DNA of 38,791 bases from an uncultured Prevotellaceae bacterium (GTDB lineage: Bacteria; Bacteroidota; Bacteroidia; Bacteroidales; Bacteroidaceae), in NCBI GenBank assembly GCA_902776685.1, contig CACYRB010000014.1:1-38791 (forward strand), written 5' to 3'. The notes under the pieces are model-generated. The model made no database searches and was not told the DNA's origin. It was given only the letters and a program-made list of their open reading frames with translations. Positions 1 to 9,332 of the stretch are shown one piece after another (position 1 is the stretch's first letter; every line of letters begins with the position of its first letter). A program made the translations under genes and the position numbers.

Positions 1-20
1 GGGGGCTTACTTTTCTGAAA

Positions 21-65
21 ATAAAACCGCAACGCCTATTTAAAGGCATTGCGGAAGATAATTTT
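21..65. terminator. Bidirectional hairpin terminator at the window edge
   Basis: A stem of CCGCAA and GCCT (27-37) pairs with AGGC and TTGCGG (44-54), with one mismatch. It has an A/T-rich run on both sides, so it could stop transcription from either direction. It may serve the gene beyond the left edge as well as the nuo operon. Confidence 0.6.
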
Positions 66-114
66 TGCGCATTTCACTTTTAGCGGACAGCAATAATAAA
101 AAGTAGCGTCGTTT

Positions 115-160
115 ACAAAATAGTTGCGTCTGCATATATGAATATGCAGACGCAATCTTA
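115..160 (-). terminator. Terminator hairpin of the nuo operon
   Basis: A perfect 14-bp stem (124-137 with 142-155) closes a 4-nt loop, ATGA. On the minus strand it is followed by a short T-rich stretch (rc of 115-121). It lies about 50 nt past the nuoN stop and is the best candidate for the operon end. Its stem is unusually long, and a second hairpin (21-65) follows. Confidence 0.7.
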
Positions 161-202
161 TTATCCGAACTTATATTTCCTATATTGTTTTTCTTCTATA
201 TA

Positions 203-1660
203 TTACCCTACGGCACCTGCGAGCCACTCGTAGATGCACGAGCAGACTCCGAACAGGACGACACCTGCCGTGCTGAGCGCCAACGCGAGTTTTGTGGCAT
301 TGTCGCTACGGAAGGTTGGGAGCGGTGTCTCGGTCTTCTTGATGTACATCTCTTTGACGATGAGCAGGTAGTAGTAGAGCGACACGACGGTGTTGACCAA
401 TGCGATGAAGACCACGGCATAGGCCCATTTCGAGCCTTCGCCTGCTGCTGCCATGAAGACAAAGAACTTCGAGAACATACCTGCGAACGGCGGGATGCCG
501 GCCAGGGAGAACAGAGCCAGCGTCATGAGGAACGAGAGCCGCGGATTGGTCTGATAGAATCCGGCATAGTCGTCCATGTCGGTCGTTCCGCCATTGCGTT
601 GCTCAACGATGTTGATGACGGCAAAGACGGCCAGGTTGGCCACGACATAGACCAGCGTGTAGTACATGAGTGAGGTGACTCCGGCGACGGAGTTGCCTAC
701 AACGGCAAGCATGATGTAGCCGGCTTGCGAGATGGACGAGAACGCCATGAAACGCTTGAGCTCGCGCTGACGGATGGCGAAGAGGTTGGCCACGGTGATG
801 GAAAGCACGATGACGATGTAGAGCAGCATCTCCCAATAGGCGACCATCGGTGCAAACACCTTCATGAGGATGGTGCAGAGGGCGAAGGCGGCTGCTCCCT
901 TCGACACGACCGACAGATAGCCGGTGACGGTGGTCGGGGCGCCCTGATAGGTGTCGGCTGTCCAGAAGTGGAACGGCACGAGTGAGAGCTTGAAGCCCAG
1001 TCCGCTGAAGAAGAACACCAAGCCGACGATGAGGAAGCCTACCCCTAACCCCTCCCTGAAGGGAAGGGAAGTGAGCGCCGTGGCGACATCATCGAAGTAG
1101 AGTGTGCCGCAAGCCGCATAGAGCAGGGAAATGCCATAGAGCATGACGCCGCTCGAGAAGGTTGCCGTGAGTATGTATTTGGCACCCGCCTCGGCCGAGT
1201 TCTGCTTCCACTTGTCCATGGCGACAAGGCAGGCCATGGGCACGCTGGCCATCTCGAGTCCGAGGAAGAACATGAGGAAATGTCCGCTCGACATCATCAT
1301 GTACATACCCAGCAGGGTGCAGACGACGAGCATGTAGAACTCGCCTTCGTAGCGGCGGCTCACCTCATGGTTCTCGAGCCAGGGCTGAGCCATGATGCAC
1401 ACGATGAGCGTTCCTGCCGTGAGGATGACCTTCATCACGTTGGCTGCCGCCGTGGCCACATAGATGCCGCCAAAAGCCTCGGCAGGCGCAGCCATCAGGC
1501 AAGGCACAAGCTGTAGCAGGAGCAGCGTGTGGGTGAGGCAACGCATGACGGGATGCTTCTTTGTGCTGTTGCTAAGCGCAAAGTCGGCCACAAAAAGTAT
1601 TACCAATATGGCAACCAACGTTGCCTCTGGTATCATATTTAAAAATTGACTGTAATTCAT
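203..1660 (-). CDS. nuoN: NADH-quinone oxidoreductase subunit N
   Basis: An antiporter-like membrane subunit of respiratory complex I, 485 aa, almost wholly hydrophobic helices. It couples quinone reduction to cation pumping in the inner membrane. The conserved Glu is in GLEMASVPM and the conserved Lys in [27 protein letters not shown] is the usual family signature. It is the last gene of the operon, downstream of nuoM by about 48 nt that are mostly a 7-bp-period repeat. Oddity: residues 197-208 ([12 protein letters not shown]) are encoded by a GC-rich palindromic repeat (1038-1070) that recurs in an aminotransferase gene 31 kb away. They sit in a loop before a membrane helix and look like an in-frame insertion. 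Family assignment is firm; the insertion is inferred from the repeat. Confidence 0.95.
   Translation of the reverse strand: MNYSQFLNMIPEATLVAILVILFVADFALSNSTKKHPVMRCLTHTLLLLQLVPCLMAAPAEAFGGIYVATAAANVMKVILTAGTLIVCIMAQPWLENHEVSRRYEGEFYMLVVCTLLGMYMMMSSGHFLMFFLGLEMASVPMACLVAMDKWKQNSAEAGAKYILTATFSSGVMLYGISLLYAACGTLYFDDVATALTSLPFREGLGVGFLIVGLVFFFSGLGFKLSLVPFHFWTADTYQGAPTTVTGYLSVVSKGAAAFALCTILMKVFAPMVAYWEMLLYIVIVLSITVANLFAIRQRELKRFMAFSSISQAGYIMLAVVGNSVAGVTSLMYYTLVYVVANLAVFAVINIVEQRNGGTTDMDDYAGFYQTNPRLSFLMTLALFSLAGIPPFAGMFSKFFVFMAAAGEGSKWAYAVVFIALVNTVVSLYYYLLIVKEMYIKKTETPLPTFRSDNATKLALALSTAGVVLFGVCSCIYEWLAGAVG
1038..1070. repeat. GC-rich palindromic repeat inside nuoN
   Basis: A 33-bp element whose core is CCCCTCCCTGAAGGGAAGGG. 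It matches 31 of 33 positions of the minus-strand sequence at 32136-32104 inside the aminotransferase gene. It reads through in frame as [10 protein letters not shown] in nuoN. In the aminotransferase the opposite orientation is translated, as [11 protein letters not shown]. Both orientations lack stop codons in the frame used. Confidence 0.8.
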
Positions 1661-1673
1661 CTAATTTACTATT

Positions 1674-1694
1674 TTACGATTTACAATTTACGAT
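1674..1694. repeat. 7-bp-period repeat between nuoM and nuoN
   Basis: Three heptads (TTACGAT, TTACAAT, TTACGAT) in the 48-nt gap between nuoM and nuoN, with further degenerate copies to the left. It belongs to the wider set of 7-bp-period arrays in this window, although the unit sequence is its own. Confidence 0.6.
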
Positions 1695-1708
1695 TTCTTT
1701 AAGCGACC

Positions 1709-3190
1709 TTACATGATATTGCCGAGTATAGGCAGCACACCATTGTCGATAATGGGTTTAAAGAAGAACGGCGTGAGGCCCAGTCCTGCTACGCAGAAGA
1801 TGAGACAGGCTACGGCAACGCGCTCATCCCACGTGGCGTCGGTCAGTGTCTCGTAGTGCGGGTCGGCAACCTTACCCATAAGAATCTTCCCGGCTACGCG
1901 AAGTATATAGACCGCCGTGACGACGATTGAGGTACAGGCAATGATGGTGCAGACGCGACGGAACGTGTCGGCATTCTCAAACGAACCCACAAATATCGTC
2001 ATCTCGGCCGTGAAGCCCGAGAATCCGGGAAGACCTAAGTTGGCCAGACCGGCTACAAGATAGCCCACGGCAAGGAAGGGCATAATCTTCATCAATCCGC
2101 CAAGCCGACGAACGTCGCGCGTGTGAGTACGACCGTAAATCATACCGATGAGCGCAAAGAAGAGGGCCGTCATCAAACCATGTGAAAGCATCTGAAGGAT
2201 GGCACCCGAGGCCGCATTCTGCGTCATCATGAGCAGTGCGAAGAGCACCAGACCGCAATGGCTCACCGACGAGTAGGCATTGATATACTTCAGGTCGGTC
2301 TGCACACAAGCCGAGAGCGCACCGTAGACCACCGAGATGGTGGTGAGGATGAGGAATATCCACGCCAGTTCGCGGGCGGCATCGGGCAACAGATACATGG
2401 CCACGCGGAAGCAGCCATAACCTCCGAGCTTCATCAGCACACCGGCGTGTAGCATCGACACGGCCGTAGGCGCGCTTGCATGACCGTCGGGGCTCCATGT
2501 GTGGAACGGGAACATCGCACCAAGCACACCGAATCCGATAAAGATGAACGGGAAGAATATCTTCTGAATGTTCACGGGAATATTGTGCAAGGCGGCTATC
2601 TCGTTCACATTCATGGTCTGGGCTCCACTGAAATAATAGATGCCGAGAATGCCGAGAATGAGCAAGGCCGAACCTCCCATGAGCATCAGCGTGAGCTTCA
2701 TGGCCGAATACTCCTTGGCTCCACTACCCCACACGCCGATGAGCAGATACATCGGAATCAAGGCTACCTCGTAGAACATGAACATGGTGAACAGGTCAAC
2801 GGAGATAAAGAACCCGAACACACCTGTCGAAAGCAGGGTGAACCAAAGGAAATACTCCTTTGTGAGCGGTTTCAACTGCCACGAGGCAAACGTTCCGGTG
2901 AATACGATAATGCTCGAAAGCAATAGCATCACAACGGAGATTCCGTCGACACCGATGGCATAGGCAATGTTCAACGGCTTAAACCAGGGTATGCTATAGG
3001 TGAGCAACATCTCGCTGGTGTTGCCCGCCGAACGTTGTTGCACGAAATAGACGGTCAGCCATATTGAAAGGGCCAGCAGACACGAGGAGCCGGCAACCAT
3101 CACACCACGTACCTGATTCAAGTTGCGCGACAACCAAAGGCCGAGCAACATCAGAACGGGAATCAATACAAATAGACTTAATATGTTCAT
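1709..3190 (-). CDS. nuoM: NADH-quinone oxidoreductase subunit M
   Basis: The second antiporter-like subunit of complex I, 493 aa from the chosen start. Hydrophobic throughout. The conserved Glu is in MFMFYEVALIPMYLLIG and the conserved Lys in GVLMKLGGYG; the FPFHTWSPDGHASAPTAVS segment is typical of NuoM. The frame is open to 3280, but the ATG at 3190 (MNILSLFVLIPVL) gives the standard N-terminus and lies 5 nt after the nuoL stop; the longer start would overlap nuoL with a non-hydrophobic extension. Member of the nuoA-N operon, so very probably co-transcribed and translationally close-coupled with nuoL. Confidence 0.95.
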   Translation of the reverse strand: MNILSLFVLIPVLMLLGLWLSRNLNQVRGVMVAGSSCLLALSIWLTVYFVQQRSAGNTSEMLLTYSIPWFKPLNIAYAIGVDGISVVMLLLSSIIVFTGTFASWQLKPLTKEYFLWFTLLSTGVFGFFISVDLFTMFMFYEVALIPMYLLIGVWGSGAKEYSAMKLTLMLMGGSALLILGILGIYYFSGAQTMNVNEIAALHNIPVNIQKIFFPFIFIGFGVLGAMFPFHTWSPDGHASAPTAVSMLHAGVLMKLGGYGCFRVAMYLLPDAARELAWIFLILTTISVVYGALSACVQTDLKYINAYSSVSHCGLVLFALLMMTQNAASGAILQMLSHGLMTALFFALIGMIYGRTHTRDVRRLGGLMKIMPFLAVGYLVAGLANLGLPGFSGFTAEMTIFVGSFENADTFRRVCTIIACTSIVVTAVYILRVAGKILMGKVADPHYETLTDATWDERVAVACLIFCVAGLGLTPFFFKPIIDNGVLPILGNIM

Positions 3191-3195
3191 AGCTT

Positions 3196-5169
3196 TCAGA
3201 TGCTTAATAAGATTAATGTTAATGCTACCGTTCCCGTGAGGAACCATACGGCATACTGGCGAACGTCGCCACTCTGCCACGGACGGATTGACTCGCCGGC
3301 CTCATTCGTTCCCCACGCCATGAAGTTGAACGTTCCGTCAATCACACGACGGTCGAACCACGCTATCGGGCGCGACACACAACGGAAGATGATTTTGTGG
3401 GTGACGAACTGCCATATCTCGTCTTGATAGAAACGCTTGTAGGCCGCACGATGCAAACGCGGGAAGGTTTTATAGAGCTTGTCGGCAATAGGCTGACGCT
3501 CGCCTTTGTAGATGAACGTGGCAAGCAGAATGCTCAACACGGCAATCACAACACTTGTAACGGCGACATTTGTATCGAGATGAATAGCATAAGGCTGGCC
3601 GCTGGCCGATACCAGCTGACCAAATCCCATCCAATGACCATTAACGGGAAGCCAACCGCAAACGCAAGTGACGGCCGCAAGGAAAATGAGCGGGAAGGTC
3701 ATGGTCCAAGGGGCCTCGTGCGGTGTGTGATGGGCATGGGCCTCTTTGTTCTCCGTTCCCCAGAAGATGCCATAGTAAAGGCGGAACATGTAGAATGCGG
3801 TCATGGCGGCCACACCCGTCATAATCCAACCTACGACAGGGCTATATTGCATGCAAGCCGTCAGTATCTCGTCCTTCGAGAAAAAGCCCGAGAACGGAGG
3901 AATACCGGCAATGGCCAGACACGAAATGAGGAACGTGATGTGCGTGATGGGCATGTATTTACGCAAACCGCCCATCATCGACATTTCGTTGGAGTGTACG
4001 GCATGAATGATGCAACCTGCTCCCAAGAACAAGCAAGCCTTGAACATGGCGTGTGTGAACAGGTGGAACATACCGGCCATATAGCCCAGTTGAGTATGAT
4101 TGTCGAGCATGGCCTCATGTCCGGGCAGACAAACGCCTAACGCCACCATCATGAAAGCTATCTGCGAGATGGTTGAGAAGGCCAACACGCGTTTAATATC
4201 GCTTTGCGCACAAGCTACGGCCGCCGCATAGAATGCGGTAAACACGCCCACCCAGACAATAATCGACATGGCCTGAGGAGCATACTCAATCCACAAGGGG
4301 AACATACGGGCAACCTGGAACACACCTGCCACAACCATCGTCGCGGCATGGATAAGCGCCGAGACGGGCGTAGGACCTTCCATGGCGTCGGGAAGCCAGA
4401 TGTGCAAGGGGAACATCGCACTCTTACCGGCACCGCCAATAAACATCAAGGTGAGTGCCGTAGGCAAGATGAACCCTGCCGCCGTCATCGCCTTTACCGC
4501 ATCAACGGGAATAAAGGGTGTTGTGCCCTGCCCCATCACCACGTCGCCGGCAAAAGAGAAGCTGAACGACTGGGTGTAATAGCCGAAGATGAGAATACCG
4601 ATGAGGAAGAACATGTCGGCAAAACGAGTCACGATAAATGCTTTCTTCGATGCCGCTACCGCCGCATGAAGCGGATAATAGAAGCCGATGAGCAGATATG
4701 AGCTCACTCCCACAAGCTCCCAGAAAAGATACATCTGGAAGATGTTTGTGGCGACAACCAGTCCGAGCATCGACATGGTAAACAGAGAGAGGAACGCATA
4801 GTAGCGCTGGAATCCCTTTTCGCCATGCATATAGCCGAACGAATAGATGTGTACCATGAACGATACGGTGGAAATGACGACAAGCATCATCACCGAAATC
4901 GGGTCGAGCAAGATGCCCATGTCAAAATGTAAACGTCCGAGAGGCAACCATGTAAAGTTGTAGGGAACAATGGTTGCAAACGTACCATCGGCCAGACGGT
5001 CAGCTGAGAAATAGCTGATAGCCGTCAGGTAGCTGAGCACCGTCACAAGCCCCAAAGAGGTCGTGCCGATGATTCCAGCCGTCTTATGTGACATTTTCAT
5101 GCCCGCAAGTCCAAGCAAAAGGAACGAGAATGCAGGCAGAAGAAGTATCAAAAATGAATATTCGTACAT
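3196..5169 (-). CDS. nuoL: NADH-quinone oxidoreductase subunit L
   Basis: The largest antiporter-like subunit of complex I, 657 aa, which in the family carries the long lateral helix at its C-terminus. The conserved Glu is in LFWELVGVSSYLLIG, and the conserved Lys lies in GAGKSAMFPLHIWLPDAM. The DIKRVLAFSTISQIAFM segment is the usual central signature. It follows nuoK with a 34-nt gap and precedes nuoM with 5 nt. Length is normal for the family and no insertion was noticed in this subunit, in contrast to nuoN. Confidence 0.96.
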   Translation of the reverse strand: MYEYSFLILLLPAFSFLLLGLAGMKMSHKTAGIIGTTSLGLVTVLSYLTAISYFSADRLADGTFATIVPYNFTWLPLGRLHFDMGILLDPISVMMLVVISTVSFMVHIYSFGYMHGEKGFQRYYAFLSLFTMSMLGLVVATNIFQMYLFWELVGVSSYLLIGFYYPLHAAVAASKKAFIVTRFADMFFLIGILIFGYYTQSFSFSFAGDVVMGQGTTPFIPVDAVKAMTAAGFILPTALTLMFIGGAGKSAMFPLHIWLPDAMEGPTPVSALIHAATMVVAGVFQVARMFPLWIEYAPQAMSIIVWVGVFTAFYAAAVACAQSDIKRVLAFSTISQIAFMMVALGVCLPGHEAMLDNHTQLGYMAGMFHLFTHAMFKACLFLGAGCIIHAVHSNEMSMMGGLRKYMPITHITFLISCLAIAGIPPFSGFFSKDEILTACMQYSPVVGWIMTGVAAMTAFYMFRLYYGIFWGTENKEAHAHHTPHEAPWTMTFPLIFLAAVTCVCGWLPVNGHWMGFGQLVSASGQPYAIHLDTNVAVTSVVIAVLSILLATFIYKGERQPIADKLYKTFPRLHRAAYKRFYQDEIWQFVTHKIIFRCVSRPIAWFDRRVIDGTFNFMAWGTNEAGESIRPWQSGDVRQYAVWFLTGTVALTLILLSI

Positions 5170-5203
5170 AATTCTTATTTGACTTTAGATTCTGATTTAG
5201 GAA

Positions 5204-5512
5204 TTACCACTTCATATTTTCAATACTGTTCACCTGATCACTATGGAAATTGCGGTAAACATTAATAATAATAGCAATGGCAACGGCCGTCTCTGCCGCA
5301 CTCACTCCGATGGAAAAGAGCGTAAAGAAGAAACCCTCCATCTGTCCGGGGAAAAGCAGACGATTGAAAACGGCAAAATTCATGTCGACCGCATTCAACA
5401 CAAGCTCAACGGAGATGAGCATGGCCACCAGATTGCGACGGGTCACAAATCCGAAGACTCCGATGAAGAACAACATTGCACTTAATACGAAATAACAATA
5501 AACGGGTATCAT
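5204..5512 (-). CDS. nuoK: NADH-quinone oxidoreductase subunit K
   Basis: A small three-helix membrane subunit of complex I, 102 aa from the chosen start, the usual family length. Both family glutamates are visible, in SVELVLNAVDMNF and in AAETAVAIAI. The frame opens at 5557, but the internal ATG at 5512 (MIPVYCYFVLSAML) gives the standard N-terminus and a 4-nt ATGA overlap with the nuoJ stop, which is strong support for this start and for translational coupling. Confidence 0.93.
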   Translation of the reverse strand: MIPVYCYFVLSAMLFFIGVFGFVTRRNLVAMLISVELVLNAVDMNFAVFNRLLFPGQMEGFFFTLFSIGVSAAETAVAIAIIINVYRNFHSDQVNSIENMKW

Positions 5513-6033
5513 TTCTTCTCCTCCTTTCTTGCTATCATTATACCACCAATTATACATGCCAGCAGGAAGATTGAGATAAACTCAAACGGTAGAACCCACT
5601 GATACTTTTCCGAGCCAAGCAGTGCCGTACCGATTTGCTCCATAGGCACCTCTCCCGCTTCTGACATTTGTGTCATGCGGTCGAAGAGTTGGTTTTTGAA
5701 AAATACGACGATTACGGTTGCAAACGCAATGAGAATCGACAAAGCTCCCCAAAGTACACGACTGCCTTTGACATGCTCTTCCAATCCTTGAAGCGTGCGC
5801 TTGCTGACCAGTTGTATAGCGAAGATATACATCATGGTGATACCTCCGGCGTAAACACTGATTTGTGCCGCTCCCAAAAACGTATAATCAAGCAGGAAAT
5901 AGATACCTGCCACACCGAAGAGAACAAAGAGCAGGAATGTAGCAGCTCGCATGATTCTCTTGGTTGTTACGCACATAATGGCCGAACCGATAATGACCAC
6001 AGCCAAGATGCAAAACATTACTAAATTTGCCAT
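5509..6033 (-). CDS. nuoJ: NADH-quinone oxidoreductase subunit J
   Basis: Membrane subunit of complex I, 174 aa, five hydrophobic segments. The stretch LGAAQISVYAGGITMMYIFAI is the family's conserved helix with its pi-bulge region. It overlaps nuoK by 4 nt and lies 5 nt after nuoI. The C-terminal half is poorly conserved, as usual for NuoJ. Identification rests on motif, size and position between nuoI and nuoK. Confidence 0.94.
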   Translation of the reverse strand: MANLVMFCILAVVIIGSAIMCVTTKRIMRAATFLLFVLFGVAGIYFLLDYTFLGAAQISVYAGGITMMYIFAIQLVSKRTLQGLEEHVKGSRVLWGALSILIAFATVIVVFFKNQLFDRMTQMSEAGEVPMEQIGTALLGSEKYQWVLPFEFISIFLLACIIGGIMIARKEEKK

Positions 6034-6038
6034 ATTCC

Positions 6039-6578
6039 TTATTTCTTTTTGGTGTTAAACTTTCCGATGGTCAGTTCTGCCCCACCCTCGATAAGGTTTG
6101 GCAACGAACCTCCTTCATAGACTTCTTTATCAAGATGAAGCACCAGTGAATTACGGTCGAACACTGCATTTTCAAAGTCGTTCGTAAACTCAATGGCGTC
6201 AAAATTACAAGCATTTGTACACAACTGACAGAACATACAATCGCCAAGGTCGTACTGATAGTCTATCAAGTGGCGTTTCTTCTTGCCTGTCTCCGGGTCT
6301 TCACGCATCTCAGACACAATCTTGATGGTCCCGTTAGGGCACGACTTCTCGCAAAGCGTACATGCCGTGCACTTGTAGCTTCCGTCTTCATTGCGTTTGA
6401 ACACCAGGCGACCACGATGGCGCTTGGCCACATGTAACGTGGTTTTTCGGTTTTCAGGATATTGCTCGGTCGATTTCTTGATGAAATATTCCTTCAGCGT
6501 GGTTTTCAAACCCACGGCCAAAGTCTTCACCCCCGAGGCAAGCTCACTAAAATATGATTGATTCTGTTCCATGTCCAT
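6039..6578 (-). CDS. nuoI: NADH-quinone oxidoreductase subunit I (2x 4Fe-4S ferredoxin-like)
   Basis: Peripheral-arm subunit of complex I that carries two 4Fe-4S clusters (N6a/N6b) handing electrons to NuoB. 179 aa. Two full cysteine sets are visible: C70, C73, C76, C80 and C114, C117, C120, C124, each of CxxCxxCxxxC form. An ATG two codons downstream (M3) is an equally plausible start. The gene lies 3 nt after nuoH. In Bacteroidetes-type complex I, which lacks NuoE/F/G, this subunit is a likely entry point for electrons from an unidentified donor; that last point is inference. Confidence 0.95.
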   Translation of the reverse strand: MDMEQNQSYFSELASGVKTLAVGLKTTLKEYFIKKSTEQYPENRKTTLHVAKRHRGRLVFKRNEDGSYKCTACTLCEKSCPNGTIKIVSEMREDPETGKKKRHLIDYQYDLGDCMFCQLCTNACNFDAIEFTNDFENAVFDRNSLVLHLDKEVYEGGSLPNLIEGGAELTIGKFNTKKK

Positions 6579-6581
6579 ACC

Positions 6582-7670
6582 TTATTTAATATAAAGATTA
6601 AGTGCCACAACAACGGTCATCAGCACAAGGTTGATGAGCGAGAGAGGCATCAGATACTTCCATTCGAGCTTCAAAATCTGGTCGATACGCAGACGAGGGA
6701 ATGTCCAACGCACCCACATCAGCAACCAAACCACGGCAAATGTCTTACCCATGAACCACACGATGCCGGGAACATAGTTCATTGCCGTGTCGAAACCTTG
6801 AACGCCAATATTGACAGGTGCCCATCCGCCAAGGAATACCGTAGCGGCAATACCTGAAATTACAAACAGGTTCAGATATTCAGCCAGATAGAAATAGCCA
6901 AAGCCCATACCGCTATACTCTGTATGGTGACCTGCCGTCAACTCACTTTCAGCCTCGGCCATGTCGAACGGGCCACGATTGGCCTCGGCATTTCCGGCAA
7001 TCAGGAAAACGAGGAAAGCAATCAGGGCAGGAATGTGGCCTTGGAAAATCAACCACTTCCACGGACCCGTCTGAGCTTCTACGATTCCGCTTACCTGCAT
7101 CGTACCGGTCAATATTACCGCGGTAATCAGACACAGGCACAACGACATTTCGTAAGAAATCATCTGAACGGCGGCACGCATAGCTGAGACCACCGAATAC
7201 TTGTTATTCGAGCCCCATCCGGCAAGGAAGATACCAACTACACCAATTGACGAAATAGCGGTGATGAGGAACACGCCGACATTGAAATCGAGTATTCCGG
7301 CACCTTTATTCCATGGCAGGAACGAGAATGTTCCAACCGAGGCAATAAGCACAAGGAACGGAGCGACCGCATAAAGGAATTTGTCGGCCTTGTCGACAAA
7401 GAAAATCTCTTTAATGAGCATTTTCAGCACGTCGGCAAACACCTGGAAGATTCCCCAGGGTCCGACACGCATCGGGCCAAGACGGCATTGGAAGTAGGCA
7501 CAAACCTTACGCTCCATGAAAATCAATACAATTGCAATGAGAGCATAAGCCGTGAGAATAACAAGTCCCACCAGCACACACTCTATTAGGATTGCCCAAA
7601 AATCGTTCAGACCCCATGTGACCCGAAGCAGATTGTCAATCCATTGTGTTACTATTGAAAAATCAAACAT
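6582..7670 (-). CDS. nuoH: NADH-quinone oxidoreductase subunit H
   Basis: Membrane subunit of complex I that forms much of the quinone chamber, 362 aa from the chosen start. Family signatures include LIFMERKVCAYFQCRLGPMR and the acidic loop AEAESELTAGHHTEYSGM. The frame is open to 7703, but the ATG at 7670 (MFDFSIVTQWIDNLL) gives the expected N-terminus; the 11 extra residues of the longer form look non-coding. It lies about 93 nt after nuoCD, the widest gap in the operon, and no clear promoter was seen there. Confidence 0.95.
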   Translation of the reverse strand: MFDFSIVTQWIDNLLRVTWGLNDFWAILIECVLVGLVILTAYALIAIVLIFMERKVCAYFQCRLGPMRVGPWGIFQVFADVLKMLIKEIFFVDKADKFLYAVAPFLVLIASVGTFSFLPWNKGAGILDFNVGVFLITAISSIGVVGIFLAGWGSNNKYSVVSAMRAAVQMISYEMSLCLCLITAVILTGTMQVSGIVEAQTGPWKWLIFQGHIPALIAFLVFLIAGNAEANRGPFDMAEAESELTAGHHTEYSGMGFGYFYLAEYLNLFVISGIAATVFLGGWAPVNIGVQGFDTAMNYVPGIVWFMGKTFAVVWLLMWVRWTFPRLRIDQILKLEWKYLMPLSLINLVLMTVVVALNLYIK

Positions 7671-7763
7671 AATGTTATTTACGTGAAAAATACGAGAATC
7701 CAAGATAAATCATCGAAAAGTTTCTCAAAAAAATCTCTCAGTTTTCTTTTCATCTCAGTTTTA

Positions 7764-9332
7764 TTATCGGTCAATATCAGGGATTACGATGTCGATAGCC
7801 GCGGTTGTAGTCACCAGGTCGGCAATCTTTTGTCCACGTAGCATCGGGTCGAGTGCACCGACAAGGCTCAGACCCATCGGACGCATCTTCAGGCGATAGG
7901 GGCTCTTGTCGCCCTTCGAGTCAATATAGACACCGAACTCACCACTGGCACCCTCAACAGAGAAGTACCATTGTCCTTCGGGCAACTTGATGATAGGCTT
8001 CTGCTTCACATAGAAGTCACCTTCCGGAATGTTATCGATGAGCTGTTCTATAATGTTCAAGCTCTGATACATTTCCTGAATATGAACAAGATAGCGATCC
8101 ATCGAATCACAACCCTTGAGCGTAATCTGTTCCCAGTCGACCTTGTCGTACATATCATAGGGATGTGTCTTGCGCACGTCGTTCTTCCAACCTGAGGCAC
8201 GTCCGGCGGGACCTGTCACGGCGTAGTTGATACAATCGTCAAGTCCCATCACGCCGACTTTCTCAAAACGCTTGTGCGTGATGATATTGTCGCCGAATAC
8301 GTCCATGTATTCCTGAATCATCGGACGCAGATAGGTGCAAAGCGCCTTCACGTTCTTCACAAAGTTCGGGTCGATGTCGTCCTGTAATCCGCCAATCCGA
8401 TAGTAGTTCTGAATAAGACGGCCACCTGTGGTCTCTTCCATCACGTTAAGTACATGCTCGCGGTCGCGCATACAATAGAGGAAGGCTGTCAGAGCACCCA
8501 AGTCTTGTGCGCAACACCCGCAATAGAGCAGGTGCGAATCAAGACGTTGCAACTCGTCCATGATGGTACGAACATACTTTATACGGTCGGTCAATTCTAC
8601 ACCGAGAGCCTCCTCAATCGTTCCTACAAGTGCATGACGATGCATCATGGCACTCAAGTAGTTAAGACGATCGGTTAAAGCAAGTGTTTGCGGATAAGTA
8701 TAACTCTCGCACATCTTCTCAATACCACGATGAATGTATCCCAAGTGCGGATAGATGCGTTTAACCGTCTCGCCGTCGAGCACGGTTTGCAAACGAAGCA
8801 CACCATGCGTACTGGGGTGCTGAGGACCGACATTAATCACATACTCATCGTCGCCGAAAAGCTGATTCTTTTTCGTGATGAGTTTTCCGTTCTTGTCGAG
8901 CGCATATTCATAACCGAAATCGGGCTCTTCATCGTCTTCGAGCGAGTAGGCATCATCGCCTTGCCAGTCCTTGCGGAAAGGATAACCCTTAAAATCGCTA
9001 CGCAAGAAAAGTCGACGCATATCGGGATGTCCGAGGAACTTGATACCATAGAAGTCGAAGACTTCGCGCTCAAGCAGGTCGGCTACACGCCACAGACGGC
9101 TTACCGTAGGTATCACGTAGTTGTTTCCGTCAACCTTCTGTGCCAAAGCCTTTACCGAGATACGCTCATGCGTATCAGTATTCTCAAGGATATAGATACA
9201 ACCGAGGCCCTCATCTTCGCCGAAATCCTCGCCGATGATGGTGACAAGGTAGTCGAAATGACGTTCTTCCTTGAGCTTCTTCATTTCAGAGGCAAACGCC
9301 TCGAAATCGAAAACCAAATGTTCTAATTTCAT
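7764..9332 (-). CDS. nuoCD: Fused NADH-quinone oxidoreductase subunits C and D
   Basis: A 522-aa fusion of NuoC (about residues 1-150, 30-kDa subunit family, with LLEREVFDFYGIKFLGHPDMRRLF) and NuoD (about residues 165-522, 49-kDa family, beginning YVINVGPQHPSTHGVLRL). NuoD helps form the quinone-binding site together with NuoB. HPSTHG and the C-terminal TTAAIDIVIPDIDR are typical. Such fusions are common in Bacteroidetes and enterobacteria. It overlaps nuoB by 4 nt (9329-9332), implying translational coupling. Confidence 0.96.
   Translation of the reverse strand: MKLEHLVFDFEAFASEMKKLKEERHFDYLVTIIGEDFGEDEGLGCIYILENTDTHERISVKALAQKVDGNNYVIPTVSRLWRVADLLEREVFDFYGIKFLGHPDMRRLFLRSDFKGYPFRKDWQGDDAYSLEDDEEPDFGYEYALDKNGKLITKKNQLFGDDEYVINVGPQHPSTHGVLRLQTVLDGETVKRIYPHLGYIHRGIEKMCESYTYPQTLALTDRLNYLSAMMHRHALVGTIEEALGVELTDRIKYVRTIMDELQRLDSHLLYCGCCAQDLGALTAFLYCMRDREHVLNVMEETTGGRLIQNYYRIGGLQDDIDPNFVKNVKALCTYLRPMIQEYMDVFGDNIITHKRFEKVGVMGLDDCINYAVTGPAGRASGWKNDVRKTHPYDMYDKVDWEQITLKGCDSMDRYLVHIQEMYQSLNIIEQLIDNIPEGDFYVKQKPIIKLPEGQWYFSVEGASGEFGVYIDSKGDKSPYRLKMRPMGLSLVGALDPMLRGQKIADLVTTTAAIDIVIPDIDR

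Noticed and set aside
3397-4140. Open frame opposite nuoL (247 codons)
   Set aside because: Antisense to a well-conserved nuoL. Its translation is rich in His, Arg and Glu without domain features, as expected for the reverse of hydrophobic coding DNA.
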